Shown: positions 33,861-47,683, counted from the stretch's first letter. The stretch: DNA of 64,000 nt from Alicyclobacillus tolerans (GCF_021739485.1 NZ_JAJFNK010000024.1:1-64000); one strand, 5' to 3'. A program made the numbers and translations. The notes: generated from the sequence alone by a model not told the origin.

Positions 33861-33887
33861 TTAGCACTCGATGATACAGAGTGCTAA
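33861..33887 (+). promoter_or_regulatory. CIRCE operator
   Basis: TTAGCACTC-N9-GAGTGCTAA is a perfect CIRCE inverted repeat. It is the binding site of the heat-shock repressor HrcA, which is encoded outside this window. It lies 36 bp before groES. Confidence 0.97.
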
Positions 33888-33923
33888 CAAACGACAATTT
33901 CCACGTTGAGGAGGTACCTGTAG

Positions 33924-35953
<2,030 letters not shown>

Positions 35954-36071
35954 AAGCGGCAGCCACGCCAAACCCCCTGTCACGCAGTCCGGGTCCTCTT
36001 GCAGGCGCCGGGCTGCGGGCAGTTCATATAGATGCCTGTGCACCTCTTAACACGCGGTCGATGGCCGTGTC

Positions 36072-36087
36072 GATACCAAATGGTATC
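36072..36087. promoter_or_regulatory. Perfect palindrome upstream of the Nudix gene
   Basis: GATACCA-AA-TGGTATC is a perfect 7-bp inverted repeat 40 bp before the mutT-like start. It resembles a small dimeric repressor operator. No promoter hexamers could be placed with confidence. Confidence 0.4.
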
Positions 36088-36127
36088 ATGTTTCCGATAT
36101 GAACTTGTTGAGGGGTGTTTTCACCGT

Positions 36128-36541
36128 ATGAGACGCGTCGAGGTTGTGGGTGCAGTCATCTACAACGAATCCAACGAAGTTCTGTGCGCTCTGCGCTCGC
36201 AGCGAATGTCTTTACCTGGGATGTGGGAGTTCCCGGGCGGAAAAATAGAGCCCGGGGAAACCCACCAGGAAACCCTTGTCCGCGAAATTCGGGAAGAGCT
36301 CTCTTGCGGCGTTTCCATGGGTCCCTTTATCACGGACAGCGTGTTTGAATACCCCGAAATTGTCGTCCACTTGCACACCTACTACGCCCGCCTGGCAGTC
36401 GGTGTTCCAACCGCCCAGGAACACGAGCGGCTCGAGTGGGTCCCTGTGCAAAAACTAATGGGTTTGAACTGGGCTCCTGCTGACCTTCCTTCGGTACACA
36501 AGGTCATGACCGACTTCCGCGAGGGTCAACGGCCGACCTGA
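36128..36541 (+). CDS. mutT: Nudix hydrolase, MutT-like (8-oxo-dGTP diphosphatase type)
   Basis: The 137-residue protein has a Nudix box from residue 37: GGKIEPGET then REIREELSC. The usual Gly after EEx is Ser here (EELSC for EExGU), a small departure. MSLPGMWEFPGGK is typical of MutT/YtkD-type 8-oxo-dGTPases, which cleanse the nucleotide pool of oxidised guanine. GAGGGG is about 12 bases before the ATG at 36128; no better start exists. It is convergent with cbbY. A related Nudix activity cannot be excluded. Confidence 0.85.
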   Translation: MRRVEVVGAVIYNESNEVLCALRSQRMSLPGMWEFPGGKIEPGETHQETLVREIREELSCGVSMGPFITDSVFEYPEIVVHLHTYYARLAVGVPTAQEHERLEWVPVQKLMGLNWAPADLPSVHKVMTDFREGQRPT

Positions 36542-36597
36542 CCTGAAATCCCTGCAAAAATCTAGATTTTCAACACCTGCTTACGAACGGGCGCGGC

Positions 36598-37344
36598 TTA
36601 AAAAACGGCAAGCAGGTCTTGGACACTTACAATTCCTTCGCACTTTAGAGCAATCGGAGGTGTCGAAAAGCGGGCCTGTTCGTCTGCGTCACCGAGTGCA
36701 CTCACCACAATATCAGCGTCACTGAGGTCTTCACCTTGCGTGTATTGCGTATATGTGCACAGCACCCGGCACCCGGCCGCTTTCGCAGCGCGAACGCCAA
36801 TGTTCGAGTCCTCGACGACGAGCGTTTCCGAGGCTTTGACTTCAAGCAGGTCGATGGCGCGGAGGTAGATCTCTGGATCTGGCTTTTTCTCCCTGACCAT
36901 ATCGCCGGCAATCAAAAGGTCTAAATGGATGCCTTTGAGGATTTGTCGGACTACGGTACGCGCGACTCTTTCGTTGGAAGTGGTACAAATTCCAATCGGA
37001 ATCCCAAGCTGGTTGGCTTCGTTCATGAAGCGCCGTATGCCTGGGCGAAGGGGTATGGTGCCTGCAGTCTCGAGCATCTCGATGAACAGCGCGGTTTTCA
37101 GGTCGTGCAGTTGCAACACGAATTCATCCAGGTTTTTGGGTTTGTTGCCTGAGTAAACGCGTTCGAAATAGTACTTAAGCCGTTCTTTTCCCCCGCCGAT
37201 TTGAAGCAGCTGGTGGTACAATTCAGGGTCCCACTGGATGTCGTACCCGAATTGCTGAAAGGCCTTCTCGAATGCGATCCGGTGACCGTTCCGCTCTGAA
37301 TCGATAATGACTCCGTCCTGATCAAATAAAATGGCCTTAATCAT
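36598..37344 (-). CDS. cbbY: CbbY-type HAD sugar phosphatase
   Basis: The 248-residue HAD hydrolase has the nucleophile motif FDQDGVIIDSE, a helical cap with the CbbY-specific IGGGKERLKYYFERV, and the distal motifs CTTSNE, KKPDPEIY and VVEDSNIGV. CbbY removes xylulose-1,5-bisphosphate, an inhibitory misfire product of RuBisCO. The position as last gene of cbbL-cbbS-cbbX-FNR-cbbY supports this over beta-phosphoglucomutase. The DxD nucleophile and cap fit activity. The ATG at 37344 follows AAGGTG. Confidence 0.9.
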   Translation of the reverse strand: MIKAILFDQDGVIIDSERNGHRIAFEKAFQQFGYDIQWDPELYHQLLQIGGGKERLKYYFERVYSGNKPKNLDEFVLQLHDLKTALFIEMLETAGTIPLRPGIRRFMNEANQLGIPIGICTTSNERVARTVVRQILKGIHLDLLIAGDMVREKKPDPEIYLRAIDLLEVKASETLVVEDSNIGVRAAKAAGCRVLCTYTQYTQGEDLSDADIVVSALGDADEQARFSTPPIALKCEGIVSVQDLLAVF

Positions 37345-37452
37345 CGTTTCACCTTGTTTCACGATGAGCCCAGAGCCGCACCGAGCATGCGGGCGGCCGC
37401 TAGGCTGCAACTGTGTATAATCTACCTCTCGGTCCGGTTAATTTTCTTTTTA

Positions 37453-38517
37453 TCAGCTCATGCTGCCGACCAGGTCCTTGTCAGGGTCCGCTTTGCGGTC
37501 GCCAGGTTTGTCTTTGCGATCGCTGCTGTGGCCCGGACTGAGTTTGGCTTGCGGGTCGATGTAGGTTTTGGCGTTGTTGACGGCGGTAGGAGCTTCGCCA
37601 AAACCGGTCGCGATCAGCTTGACTTTGCCAGGATAGGTTACAATGTCGCCCACTGCATAAACCCCGGGAATGTTGGTTTCCATCCGGGTGCTCACGACGA
37701 TCTCATTGCCCTCAATTTCCAATCCCCATTCCTTAATGGGGCCCAACGACGCAGAAAAACCTAAGCCGCTGACAATGCAATCCACGGGCAACTGTTCCAG
37801 TTCCTTGGTCTTGCTGTTCGTCAAGGTCACAGCTTCGACCCGACCGTCGCCGTGTACCTCGGCGAGTTCTACAAACGTCTTGACATCCACCCCCGACTCA
37901 TACAGCTGCTTAACGCTTTCTTCGTGTGCGCGGAAGCGGTCACGCCTGTGGACCAAAGTTACCTGGCTGGCGACCGTTTCCAGCATCAGCGCGTAGTCGA
38001 CCGCCGAATCTCCTCCACCTACCACCAAAACCCGTTGATCGCGGAATTTTTCGAGGCTGTCGATGTAGTAATCCACACCCATCCCGTCGTAATCCTTCGC
38101 GTTTGGGGCCGGCAGCGGCCGCGGGGAGAACACGCCAATCCCGGCAGCAATAATGACGGCTTTGCTGAGGTGCGTCCCTTTGTCCGTCGACAGTTCAAAC
38201 AGAGAATCATCGCGCCGGACCAGGTTTCTCACCTGTTCCGAAAGACAGATTTTTGGATCGTATTGCAGCGTCTGTTCCTTCAGCCGATCGACCAGTTCCC
38301 CTGCGCGGATTTTCGGAAATCCGGCCACGTCGTAGATGTATTTTTCCGGATACAGGGTTTTCAATTGCCCCCCCAGTTCCGGCAAACTGTCGATAATCTT
38401 GCAAGAGACGTCCCGCATACCACAGTAAAACGCGGCAAAGAGCCCAGCCGGTCCCCCGCCGATGATGGTAATGTCAACCACCAACTCGTCGCGCACTCCC
38501 TCTTGATTTGTGCTCAA
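37453..38517 (-). CDS. Type-2 ferredoxin-NADP reductase (thioredoxin-reductase-like)
   Basis: The 354-residue flavoprotein has an FAD site ITIIGGGPAGLFAAFY and an NADPH site VLVVGGGDSAVDYAL, and it lacks the CxxC of thioredoxin reductase. This is the pattern of the YumC-type ferredoxin/flavodoxin-NADP reductase of Bacilli and green sulfur bacteria. It starts with TTG after GAGGAGGGGG. The tail from about residue 325 is charged and Asp/Lys-rich. It lies between cbbX and cbbY, so it may supply NADPH for CO2 fixation from reduced ferredoxin. That role is inference from position. Confidence 0.9.
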   Translation of the reverse strand: MSTNQEGVRDELVVDITIIGGGPAGLFAAFYCGMRDVSCKIIDSLPELGGQLKTLYPEKYIYDVAGFPKIRAGELVDRLKEQTLQYDPKICLSEQVRNLVRRDDSLFELSTDKGTHLSKAVIIAAGIGVFSPRPLPAPNAKDYDGMGVDYYIDSLEKFRDQRVLVVGGGDSAVDYALMLETVASQVTLVHRRDRFRAHEESVKQLYESGVDVKTFVELAEVHGDGRVEAVTLTNSKTKELEQLPVDCIVSGLGFSASLGPIKEWGLEIEGNEIVVSTRMETNIPGVYAVGDIVTYPGKVKLIATGFGEAPTAVNNAKTYIDPQAKLSPGHSSDRKDKPGDRKADPDKDLVGSMS

Positions 38518-38551
38518 GTTTCCCCCTCCTCAAGTTAAAAGCGCTAAACCC

Positions 38552-39514
38552 TCAATCGGAGGGTTCCTCTTGCAAAACTCGGCTCTGTAGAATGTCCTGC
38601 GCCTCCAGAGTCAGTAAGTCTTTGACCGTGCACTGCCCGGCGCGGTCGTACAGGCGGTTGGCCTGGCGAAGACGCGCGCGGTCCAGGGCGTTGCGGACAC
38701 TGCGCGCGTTTGCAAACCGCGGCATGCCCATCCTGCGCGCAAGGTATTGATCAAACGCCTTCTCCGCTTCGGCACTGAAGCGATAGCGTTGGTCTTGCAG
38801 CATCAGTTTCGAAATGTCGAGCAGTTCGTTTTTGCTGTAGTCTGGAAAATCGATATGGTGAGCGATGCGAGAGCTCATACCGGGATTGGACTTAAAGAAC
38901 TGGTCCATCCGGTCTTTGTAACCGGCCAAAATGACAACGAGGTCGTCGCGTTGGTTTTCCATGACCTGCAACAGAATTTCGATGGTCTCCTGGCCGTAAT
39001 CGCGCTCGTTTTCCTGGCGGTACAAGTAGTAGGCCTCGTCGATAAACAAGACACCGCCCATGGCCCGCTTTAAGACCTCTTTGGTCTTTGGAGCGGTGTG
39101 GCCGATGTACTGTCCAACCAAATCGTCACGCGTGACCGACACGAGGTGACCCTTTCTCACGTAGCCCAATCGGTGCAAAATTTCTGCCATTCGAACGGCT
39201 ACCGTGGTCTTTCCAGTCCCTGGGTTCCCCGTGAAGCACATGTGCAGTGAAGGGGGAGAAGTCGCTAGCCCCAACTTGCGTCGGACGCGATCGACCAATA
39301 ACAATGCAGCAATTTCGCGGATGCGGGTCTTGACCGGCCGCAAACCCACCAGTTCTGTGTCGAGTTGTTCGAGGACCGCATTGACGTCTGACGATTCCAA
39401 CTCTCCGGTTAAGTCGACCATCTGGTTGAGGTTCAGGCCTTCGGGCGCGGCGTTGGCGGCCGCTGCATCCCCCCTGTTGTCTGCATCAAAGCGCACGGCG
39501 GGAGTCGATGTCAT
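38552..39514 (-). CDS. cbbX: Red-type RuBisCO activase CbbX
   Basis: The 320-residue AAA+ protein has Walker [10 protein letters not shown], Walker [11 protein letters not shown], and a pore-loop region following [10 protein letters not shown]. CbbX remodels inhibited red-type RuBisCO by pulling the C-terminus of the large subunit. This fits the red-type CbbL and the long CbbS encoded just upstream. AAGGAG precedes the ATG. The N-terminal 30 residues are Ala/Asn-rich and variable. Confidence 0.96.
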   Translation of the reverse strand: MTSTPAVRFDADNRGDAAAANAAPEGLNLNQMVDLTGELESSDVNAVLEQLDTELVGLRPVKTRIREIAALLLVDRVRRKLGLATSPPSLHMCFTGNPGTGKTTVAVRMAEILHRLGYVRKGHLVSVTRDDLVGQYIGHTAPKTKEVLKRAMGGVLFIDEAYYLYRQENERDYGQETIEILLQVMENQRDDLVVILAGYKDRMDQFFKSNPGMSSRIAHHIDFPDYSKNELLDISKLMLQDQRYRFSAEAEKAFDQYLARRMGMPRFANARSVRNALDRARLRQANRLYDRAGQCTVKDLLTLEAQDILQSRVLQEEPSD

Positions 39515-39635
39515 CCCTCTTCACTCCTTTCCGGAATTTTCGTATAAAACGGACTGCCCGGCGAAAAGGCGACTGCGCGGCCGCTGCAATATGCGCGGCC
39601 GCTGTCCTGTCCGATGATCTATCCTATCAGAAATA

Positions 39636-40067
39636 TCAGTCTTCGTAACGTTGCCCAGACGGCTTATCCGTCGCGTAACTGTGGAGTGTGTAGCGAATTT
39701 GTCGATCGGAAGCCTCTTGACGAATCACCGCAAAGCCCGGGTCCTCCGTCGGCCGGTTCACGATGAACGAAAGGGCCGTGGTTTGCCGCCCGCGGCTGCG
39801 GTCGTAGGCGTTGACGCGAATGTAGTAGTTTGGATAGGCCTCGCGGCACTTGTTGACTTCGTACATGATGGCGGCGGGGTCCTTCATGTCGAACATGGGG
39901 AGTCCCCACATATCCCAGTAGACATTGCGCGGATGCGGGTCATCCGAAAATTCGACGCTGATGGGCCATTCGTTTCCCAGCGCGTACTCAATTTGTTTGC
40001 GAATTTCGTCGTCCGTCAGGGGCGGCAGGTAAGAAAACGTGCCCTGAGTCAAGTGAAAGGTTGCCAT
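39636..40067 (-). CDS. cbbS: RuBisCO small subunit, red type
   Basis: The 143-residue subunit has [29 protein letters not shown] and [16 protein letters not shown], then the C-terminal hairpin extension beyond about residue 110 that marks red-type small subunits. It completes the L8S8 enzyme with CbbL. A GGAGG ten bases before the ATG at 40067 chooses this start. It lies 87 bp downstream of cbbL. Confidence 0.97.
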   Translation of the reverse strand: MATFHLTQGTFSYLPPLTDDEIRKQIEYALGNEWPISVEFSDDPHPRNVYWDMWGLPMFDMKDPAAIMYEVNKCREAYPNYYIRVNAYDRSRGRQTTALSFIVNRPTEDPGFAVIRQEASDRQIRYTLHSYATDKPSGQRYED

Positions 40068-40154
40068 CTCAAGCAAACCTCCTTCAGTGTTCTAGTCGTC
40101 TTTCAGTATTCCAATCGTCTTTCAATCTTCGAGCTTTTAGGAGGCGCCCAAAAC

Positions 40155-41713
<1,559 letters not shown>

Positions 41714-41767
41714 CAACAGTCTCCGAGCTTCGTATTTCCATGCACTTGCAACTGTTTCAGTTTCGCA

Positions 41768-43825
41768 TCAAACCTCAGAGGCGACTTGGACAGATTCCAG
41801 TAATCCTCTGAGCTCTTCTACTACGTTTTCAACCGTAAATCCGAAAAACGGAAGAAGTTGCTCCGCTGGACCCGAGGCGCCGAACCGGTCAATGCCAAGG
41901 ACCTTTCCGGCATCCCCGACGTAGCGTTCCCAGCCAAAGCTGACGCCCATTTCCACGGCCAAACGCACGTTAATGGCTGGCGGCAAAACTGACTCTTGGT
42001 AGGCCTTGGGTTGTTGTGAAAACCACTCCCAGCACGGCATGCTGACCACCCTCGTGCCAATTCCCTCTTTAGCCAAAGCGAGATGGGCCTGGTAGACCAA
42101 AGAAACTTCCGACCCGGTTGCCAGTAGAATTCCCTGGATGGGCTGACCTGCTGGGGGATCTGCCAGCACGTAAGCGCCTTTAGAAACGCCTTCAGCCGCA
42201 TTCTCTTGGGTACCGGGGAGGACTGGAAGCTTCTGCCGGGTCAAAATGAGTGCCGTTGGACTTTTTGCAGCCTGAATCGCGCACCGCCAGGCCGCCGCGG
42301 TTTCGTTGCCGTCCGCTGGCCGTGCCACTGCCAAATGCGGAATGGTCCGCAGCGAAGCGACGTGTTCCACGGGTTGGTGCGTAGGGCCGTCTTCCCCCAC
42401 GCCGATGCTGTCGTGCGTAAACACGTAAACAACGGGTTGCTGCATGAGTGCCGACATGCGAATGGCCGGACGCAGGTAGTCGGAAAACACGAGAAACGTT
42501 CCGCCGTAAACCCGCAAACCGCCGTGCACCGACATCCCGTTCAAAACCGCTCCCATAGCGTGTTCCCGGACGCCAAACCAAAGGTTGCGACCGTCCGGCT
42601 GCTCGGCCTGAAACGGAGGAGATTCGCGAATGGAAGTCTCGTTCGACGAGGCCAGGTCCGCCGAACCGCCCATCAAATAGGAAACCCGTTTTGCCAAGGC
42701 CTGAATGACCTTGCCCGATGCCTGACGCGTCGCCAAGGGTCCGTCTTCAACGGCGAACGACGGCAGCCCCACCGCGAAGTCTTCCGGCAATTGACCGGCA
42801 AGTGCCCGTTCAAACTCCTGTGCGAGTTCGGGGTAGTCGACTTTGTAAGCCGAAAACATCTCTGTCCACGCTGTAACGTCCTCTGCCTTGCGGCGGTTGA
42901 TGCCTGCAAAGTGATCGGCCACAGATTGGGGTACGGTAAACGGTTCTTCGTATGCCCATCCGTAAGCCTGCTTGGTCAACCGCGTTTCTTCGGCCCCTAA
43001 AGGCGCCCCGTGTGCCGCAGATTTCCCCGCCTTGTTAGGACTGCCAAAGCCAATTTCCGTCCGGACCTCAATGAACGTCGGTGCACTCGCGTCTTCCTTG
43101 GCGCTCTGCAACGCCCACGTGATGGCGTTCGCGTCGTTGCCATCCGTGACTCGCAGCACATGCCAACCGTACGCTTTAAAACGGGACGCCACGTCTTCCG
43201 TAAACGACATGTCCGTCGCTCCATCCAAAGAGATGCGGTTGGAGTCGTAGAGGACAATCAGCTTTTCCAGTTTCAGGTGGCCCGCCAAGGATGCGGCTTC
43301 GGCCGCGACGCCCTCCATCAAGTCGCCGTCGCCGACCAGGACGTAGGTGAAGTGGTCTACCACGTCGTATCCTTTGCGGTTGTAACGCGCTGCCAAGTAA
43401 CGCTCGGCCATCGCCATCCCCACCCCGTTGGCCAACCCCTGCCCGAGCGGCCCGGTTGTGGTTTCCACACCGGGGACATGCCCATATTCCGGGTGACCCG
43501 GGGTCTTACTCCCGAATTGGCGGAACGCTTTCAGGTCGTCGAGGGACACGTCGTAGCCGCTCAAGTGTAAAAGGGTGTAAAGGAGCATCGACCCGTGGCC
43601 GGCCGATAAGATAAACCGATCGCGGTTGGGCCATTTGGGATGAGCTGCGCTGGCGCGCAGGATGCGCGACCACAGCGCGTAGGCCATTGGAGCTGCTCCC
43701 ATTGGCAATCCGGGATGCCCGGAATTCGCCTGTTCGATGGCGTCGATACACAGCGTGCGAATGGTTTGAACCGCGAGCTGGTCGATTTCGCCGTAATCCT
43801 CTCCATAACGTTGTCTGGTACTCAA
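41768..43825 (-). CDS. tkt: Transketolase
   Basis: The 685-residue enzyme contains the thiamine-diphosphate motif ([21 protein letters not shown] with the metal-binding GDG), [20 protein letters not shown] at the N-terminus and the transketolase motif [20 protein letters not shown]. It interconverts sugar phosphates in the regenerative part of the Calvin cycle. It starts with TTG after GGAGGTG. It is the last gene of the cbbP-gap-glpX-rpe-tkt unit; 167 bp with a new promoter separate it from cbbL. Confidence 0.97.
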   Translation of the reverse strand: MSTRQRYGEDYGEIDQLAVQTIRTLCIDAIEQANSGHPGLPMGAAPMAYALWSRILRASAAHPKWPNRDRFILSAGHGSMLLYTLLHLSGYDVSLDDLKAFRQFGSKTPGHPEYGHVPGVETTTGPLGQGLANGVGMAMAERYLAARYNRKGYDVVDHFTYVLVGDGDLMEGVAAEAASLAGHLKLEKLIVLYDSNRISLDGATDMSFTEDVASRFKAYGWHVLRVTDGNDANAITWALQSAKEDASAPTFIEVRTEIGFGSPNKAGKSAAHGAPLGAEETRLTKQAYGWAYEEPFTVPQSVADHFAGINRRKAEDVTAWTEMFSAYKVDYPELAQEFERALAGQLPEDFAVGLPSFAVEDGPLATRQASGKVIQALAKRVSYLMGGSADLASSNETSIRESPPFQAEQPDGRNLWFGVREHAMGAVLNGMSVHGGLRVYGGTFLVFSDYLRPAIRMSALMQQPVVYVFTHDSIGVGEDGPTHQPVEHVASLRTIPHLAVARPADGNETAAAWRCAIQAAKSPTALILTRQKLPVLPGTQENAAEGVSKGAYVLADPPAGQPIQGILLATGSEVSLVYQAHLALAKEGIGTRVVSMPCWEWFSQQPKAYQESVLPPAINVRLAVEMGVSFGWERYVGDAGKVLGIDRFGASGPAEQLLPFFGFTVENVVEELRGLLESVQVASEV

Positions 43826-43903
43826 CCGATGTGCACCTCCGTTCGTTTCCTTTAGTGATTCTTGTTTAGGGCTTGTTTAGGGCTTGTAAAGCTCGCTGAG
43901 TGC

Positions 43904-44584
43904 CTATTGAAAACTCATGGCATTAGCGGCGGATCGAATCTGAGCCATCGCGTCTTGCCGGTCTGCTGCGCCAAACACCGCCGACCCCGCCACTAATACG
44001 TTGGCACCGGCTTCGGCGATGGCTGCCGCGGTTTGCGCCGAGATTCCGCCGTCCACCTCAATGTCCACAAAGTCCAGCTTTTCCTCGCGCAGCAAATGGC
44101 GCAATTGCCGCGTTTTTTCCACCATCTGCGGAATGAACGCTTGGCCCCCAAAGCCTGGATTGACGGTCATCAGCAACACCATGTCCACGTCCCAAAGAAT
44201 GTGGGCGATGGAATGCAGCGGTGTCGAGGGCGTCAGCGCGACGGCGGCGCGGATGCCGGCGCTGCGAATCATCTGCAGGGCCCGGTGGGCGTGCGGCGTA
44301 GCTTCGACGTGAAACGAAATGAGGTCGGCCCCGGCGTCGATGAACTCCGGAATGTACTGCTCAGGATTGGCGATCATCAAATGGACGTCGAGCGGCAGTT
44401 TGGTCAGGGGGCGAATGGCTCGCACAACCAATGGACCCATCGTCAAATTCGGTACAAAATGGCCGTCCATGACGTCGATGTGAATCAAATCTGCGCCGTG
44501 ATTGGCCACGTCCTCAATTTCTGCGCCCAACCGGCTAAAGTTCGCCGATAAAATGGAAGGTGCAATCTGAATACTGCGAGTCAT
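43904..44584 (-). CDS. rpe: Ribulose-phosphate 3-epimerase
   Basis: The 226-residue TIM-barrel protein has APSILSANF, HIDVMDGHFVPNLTMGP, MTVNPGFGGQ and DGGI, the signature and metal-binding sites of Rpe. It converts xylulose-5-phosphate to ribulose-5-phosphate for the CO2 acceptor. GAAGGAGG precedes the ATG. It lies 31 bp after glpX and 78 bp before tkt. Confidence 0.97.
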   Translation of the reverse strand: MTRSIQIAPSILSANFSRLGAEIEDVANHGADLIHIDVMDGHFVPNLTMGPLVVRAIRPLTKLPLDVHLMIANPEQYIPEFIDAGADLISFHVEATPHAHRALQMIRSAGIRAAVALTPSTPLHSIAHILWDVDMVLLMTVNPGFGGQAFIPQMVEKTRQLRHLLREEKLDFVDIEVDGGISAQTAAAIAEAGANVLVAGSAVFGAADRQDAMAQIRSAANAMSFQ

Positions 44585-44615
44585 TCGCTGTCCTCCTTCA
44601 CGAAGCTGTCCTTGT

Positions 44616-45611
44616 TCACGAATACGGTTTACGGGAGAGGTGATGACGCCCCGTTACATGCCGGACCGTGCCGTTGAGGGCACGGCCGACCACCGAGTGC
44701 GTCACTGCGACGTCGTGGGCCAAAAAGCGTACTCCTCGCAGCAATTCTCCACCCGTGACGCCAGTTGCGGAGAAGATCGCGTCGTCGCTTTGGACGATGT
44801 CGTCGAGCAAAAGGGTCTTCAAAGGTTGAGTCAGCCCCATGCTCGCACACCGTGCGATTTCTTCGTCGTTCTGGGGGACCAGACGGCCTTGAAAGTCTCC
44901 GCCCATGCACTTCATGGCGACTGCAGTGATAACCCCCTCCGGGGCTCCGCCGCGTCCAAGCACCATGTCGATACCGCTGTCTTCTTCGCAGGTACTCAAA
45001 GACGGACTGACGTCCCCGTCCGTAATCAGCTTGACACGCGCACCGATTGAACGAATCTGCTCGACAATGTCGTCGTGCCTCGGCCTGTCGAGCAGCACCA
45101 CAACGACATCTTCCACGGGTTTGCCTACGGCCCGGGCCACCGCCGTGACGTTTTCCTTCACGGACGCGTCAAGGTGGACTTTTCCTTTCGCCTTTGGGCC
45201 GACAGCAATTTTGTCCATATACATGTCCGGTGCGTGAAGCAAAGCCCCTCGTGGAGCCATCGCCAAGATGGTGATGGAATCTGAAGAGCCCTTTGCCAAA
45301 ATGTTCGTCCCTTCCAACGGATCGACGGCAATGTCCACGGCTTCACCCAAACCGGTACCGACTTGTTCGCCGATGTACAGCATGGGGGCTTCGTCCATCT
45401 CGCCTTCGCCGATGACCACCGTACCTCTGACATCCATTCGAGCCAGAACGGACCGCATCACTTGTGTCGCCGCATTGTCCGCACTCCACTTGTCGCCTTT
45501 TCCCATCCACCGGGAGGCGGCAATGGCTGCCGCCTCCGTCACGCGCGCAATTTCCAGCGTCAAGGTCCGCAGTCCGCTCGTGTTCTTTCCTGCCCCCGTC
45601 TCTATCGTCAT
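44616..45611 (-). CDS. glpX: Class II fructose-1,6-bisphosphatase (GlpX)
   Basis: The 331-residue protein has the GlpX metal/phosphate sites GEGEMDEAP and DPLEGTNIL, and GRGGAPEGVITAVAMKCMGG. In autotrophs such enzymes also act on sedoheptulose-1,7-bisphosphate, which fits this operon. The ATG overlaps the gap stop codon by four bases (ATGA), so translation is coupled. Confidence 0.96.
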   Translation of the reverse strand: MTIETGAGKNTSGLRTLTLEIARVTEAAAIAASRWMGKGDKWSADNAATQVMRSVLARMDVRGTVVIGEGEMDEAPMLYIGEQVGTGLGEAVDIAVDPLEGTNILAKGSSDSITILAMAPRGALLHAPDMYMDKIAVGPKAKGKVHLDASVKENVTAVARAVGKPVEDVVVVLLDRPRHDDIVEQIRSIGARVKLITDGDVSPSLSTCEEDSGIDMVLGRGGAPEGVITAVAMKCMGGDFQGRLVPQNDEEIARCASMGLTQPLKTLLLDDIVQSDDAIFSATGVTGGELLRGVRFLAHDVAVTHSVVGRALNGTVRHVTGRHHLSRKPYS

Positions 45612-46657
45612 GGCGCGTTGTCCACCACCATTTCGCTTTCGTCCTCGGTCTGGGGAATCCGGCTTCCGACATAGTGCATCAAATCAACCATACGCGTGGC
45701 GTAACCGACCTCGTTGTCGTACCAAGCGAGGACTTTGACCGTCCGCTTGCCGATGACCATGGTGGACAAGGCATCGACGATGGACGAGTGCGAATTGCCA
45801 ATGTAGTCCATGGAAACCAACGGATCGTAGGATACGTCCATAATCCCGCGCAAATGGGTCTGAGCCGCCAGCTCGAACGCCGCGTGAATCTCCTCGACCG
45901 ACGCTTCGTTCTCCATTGTGACGACCAAGTCGACCAGCGACACGTCCGGCGTTGGGACGCGGATCGACAATCCGTTGAGTCTGCCGGCCAAAGAAGGGAT
46001 GATGCGGCCAATGGCCCTGGCAGCCCCAGTGGTCGTCGGCACGATGGACTGTGTCGCGCTGCGCGCCCGGCGCAGGTCCTTATGCGGGTTATCGAGGCTT
46101 TTTTGGTCGCCCGTAAAGCTGTGAACGGTAGTCATGGACCCTTCCAAAATGCCAAACTTCTCGTGGAGGACTGCCGCGATAGGAGCCAGACAATTGGTCG
46201 TACACGAGGCTCCGGAGATCACGTGGTGCAGCTCAGGGTCGTACAAATGGTGGTTTACGCCATAGACGATGGTGAGGTCATCGGTCTTGGCGGCTGTACT
46301 GATCACGACTTTCTTGGCTCCGGCCTCCAGGTGTTGCGCTGCCGTGTTCCGCTCTACAAATTTTCCTGTGGCTTCAAGGACGACATCCACGCCCAATTCC
46401 TCCCACGGAAGGTGGAGCGGGATTCGTTTCGAAACAACTTCAATGCGTCGGCCGTCAATAAACAGGTCGTTGCCTCGGGCAGTCACGTCTGCCCTCCACT
46501 TGCCGTGCACAGAGTCGTACTTGAGCAAGTGTGCCAGGGTCTGTGCATCGGTCGTGCTGTTGAGGGCCACTACCTCCACGTCTGGGTTCGCCATCGCGGC
46601 CCGCAAGGTCAAACGACCGATTCGCCCAAGGCCGGAAATACCGACTCTCACCGTCAT
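45608..46657 (-). CDS. gap: Glyceraldehyde-3-phosphate dehydrogenase, anabolic (GapB-like)
   Basis: The 349-residue enzyme has the Rossmann site VGISGLGRIGR and catalytic Cys152 in SGASCTTNCLAP. After the second strand the sequence is LNSTTDAQ: Ser34 replaces the Asp that selects NAD in glycolytic enzymes (VND). Loss of this Asp is seen in NADPH-using GapB enzymes. The C-terminal DNEVGY has Val where Trp is usual (NEWGY). It would reduce 1,3-bisphosphoglycerate in the Calvin cycle. GGAGG is nine bases before the ATG at 46657. It lies 90 bp after cbbP. Confidence 0.95.
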   Translation of the reverse strand: MTVRVGISGLGRIGRLTLRAAMANPDVEVVALNSTTDAQTLAHLLKYDSVHGKWRADVTARGNDLFIDGRRIEVVSKRIPLHLPWEELGVDVVLEATGKFVERNTAAQHLEAGAKKVVISTAAKTDDLTIVYGVNHHLYDPELHHVISGASCTTNCLAPIAAVLHEKFGILEGSMTTVHSFTGDQKSLDNPHKDLRRARSATQSIVPTTTGAARAIGRIIPSLAGRLNGLSIRVPTPDVSLVDLVVTMENEASVEEIHAAFELAAQTHLRGIMDVSYDPLVSMDYIGNSHSSIVDALSTMVIGKRTVKVLAWYDNEVGYATRMVDLMHYVGSRIPQTEDESEMVVDNAP

Positions 46658-46747
46658 AACACTGAGCCTCCTCAATTTTTAAATATTCACAAAATAATCA
46701 CAACTAAAATCCTGGGAGGCGGGTCCTGTCTTTGGCTGGTGGCCTGC

Positions 46748-47683
46748 CTACACGGATTTTGCTGACCAGACAGCGTCTTCCTGCGCATTGCTGGCCAGTT
46801 CGGAAATCATGTTCGCGACCAAAAGACGCGATACGCTGACGGGGTTGTAGTGCAGTTCCTCCATGTGGTGACTCAGATAGTGCTTGTCGCTAATCATGTC
46901 CAGCAAGGAGTGCAGGGACGACAACTCTGTATTTCCGGCGATGGAGGCAATCTCCATTTCCTCACCGGCAATTTCATCGTGGTAGTGATCGGCATTTATC
47001 AACCCGAGCCGCGAAGCGAGCGCCAACCACTTGACCAAGCGCCGCTTTTTACCTCTCATTCGCTCAGCTACGCGAACGCGGATGGGTTCTGGCACCGCCT
47101 CTGTGGGCTCGCGGTCGTCGTCTGGAAGGTAGTGAATGACGAGGTCCGCCCAAGCCCGCTGAGGTTCAATAAACCGCTGCACGTCTGGCTTTCGGCGTTC
47201 AATTTCCTCGAGAACCTGCTCTTCTGTATAACCGCGGACTCCGGCGTCGCGCCGGACTTTCCAGCGCACCCGCAAGGACGTGTCGGTGTCGAAGTAGATC
47301 TTCAGGTCAAGGGCTTCCCGAAGTTTCTCAAGGTAAAGGACATGCAGCCCCTCGATCAACACCACGTCCTTAGGCTCAATCACCTCGGGGGGTGTAAACG
47401 TTCCCGTGGTATGGTCATAGACCGGTTTCACAATCGACTGTCCTTGTTTCAACATCCAAAGGTGGTCAATCAGCAACCCGAGATTGTTGGCCTTCCACGG
47501 GTCCAGTGCCGTGACGCCAATCTGATTGCGTTCGACGCGATCGAGAGAGTGGTAATCATCTCCCGTCAGGACCGTGACCCGGTCTTCTCCAAGCAATTCC
47601 CTCAGGTTCTCGACATACGTCGACTTGCCTGCACCGCTGTCGCCTGCAATACCCACAATTGTTACGCGCCGTGGTAGTAACAT
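46748..47683 (-). CDS. cbbP: Phosphoribulokinase
   Basis: The 311-residue kinase has Walker A GIAGDSGAGKST, GDDYHSLDR, PVYDHTTGTF and VLIEGLHVLY, the hallmarks of phosphoribulokinase. It makes ribulose-1,5-bisphosphate from ATP and ribulose-5-phosphate, the reaction unique to the Calvin cycle. It is the first gene of its operon, divergent from cbbR. The ATG follows GAGGGTGG. Confidence 0.95.
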   Translation of the reverse strand: MLLPRRVTIVGIAGDSGAGKSTYVENLRELLGEDRVTVLTGDDYHSLDRVERNQIGVTALDPWKANNLGLLIDHLWMLKQGQSIVKPVYDHTTGTFTPPEVIEPKDVVLIEGLHVLYLEKLREALDLKIYFDTDTSLRVRWKVRRDAGVRGYTEEQVLEEIERRKPDVQRFIEPQRAWADLVIHYLPDDDREPTEAVPEPIRVRVAERMRGKKRRLVKWLALASRLGLINADHYHDEIAGEEMEIASIAGNTELSSLHSLLDMISDKHYLSHHMEELHYNPVSVSRLLVANMISELASNAQEDAVWSAKSV

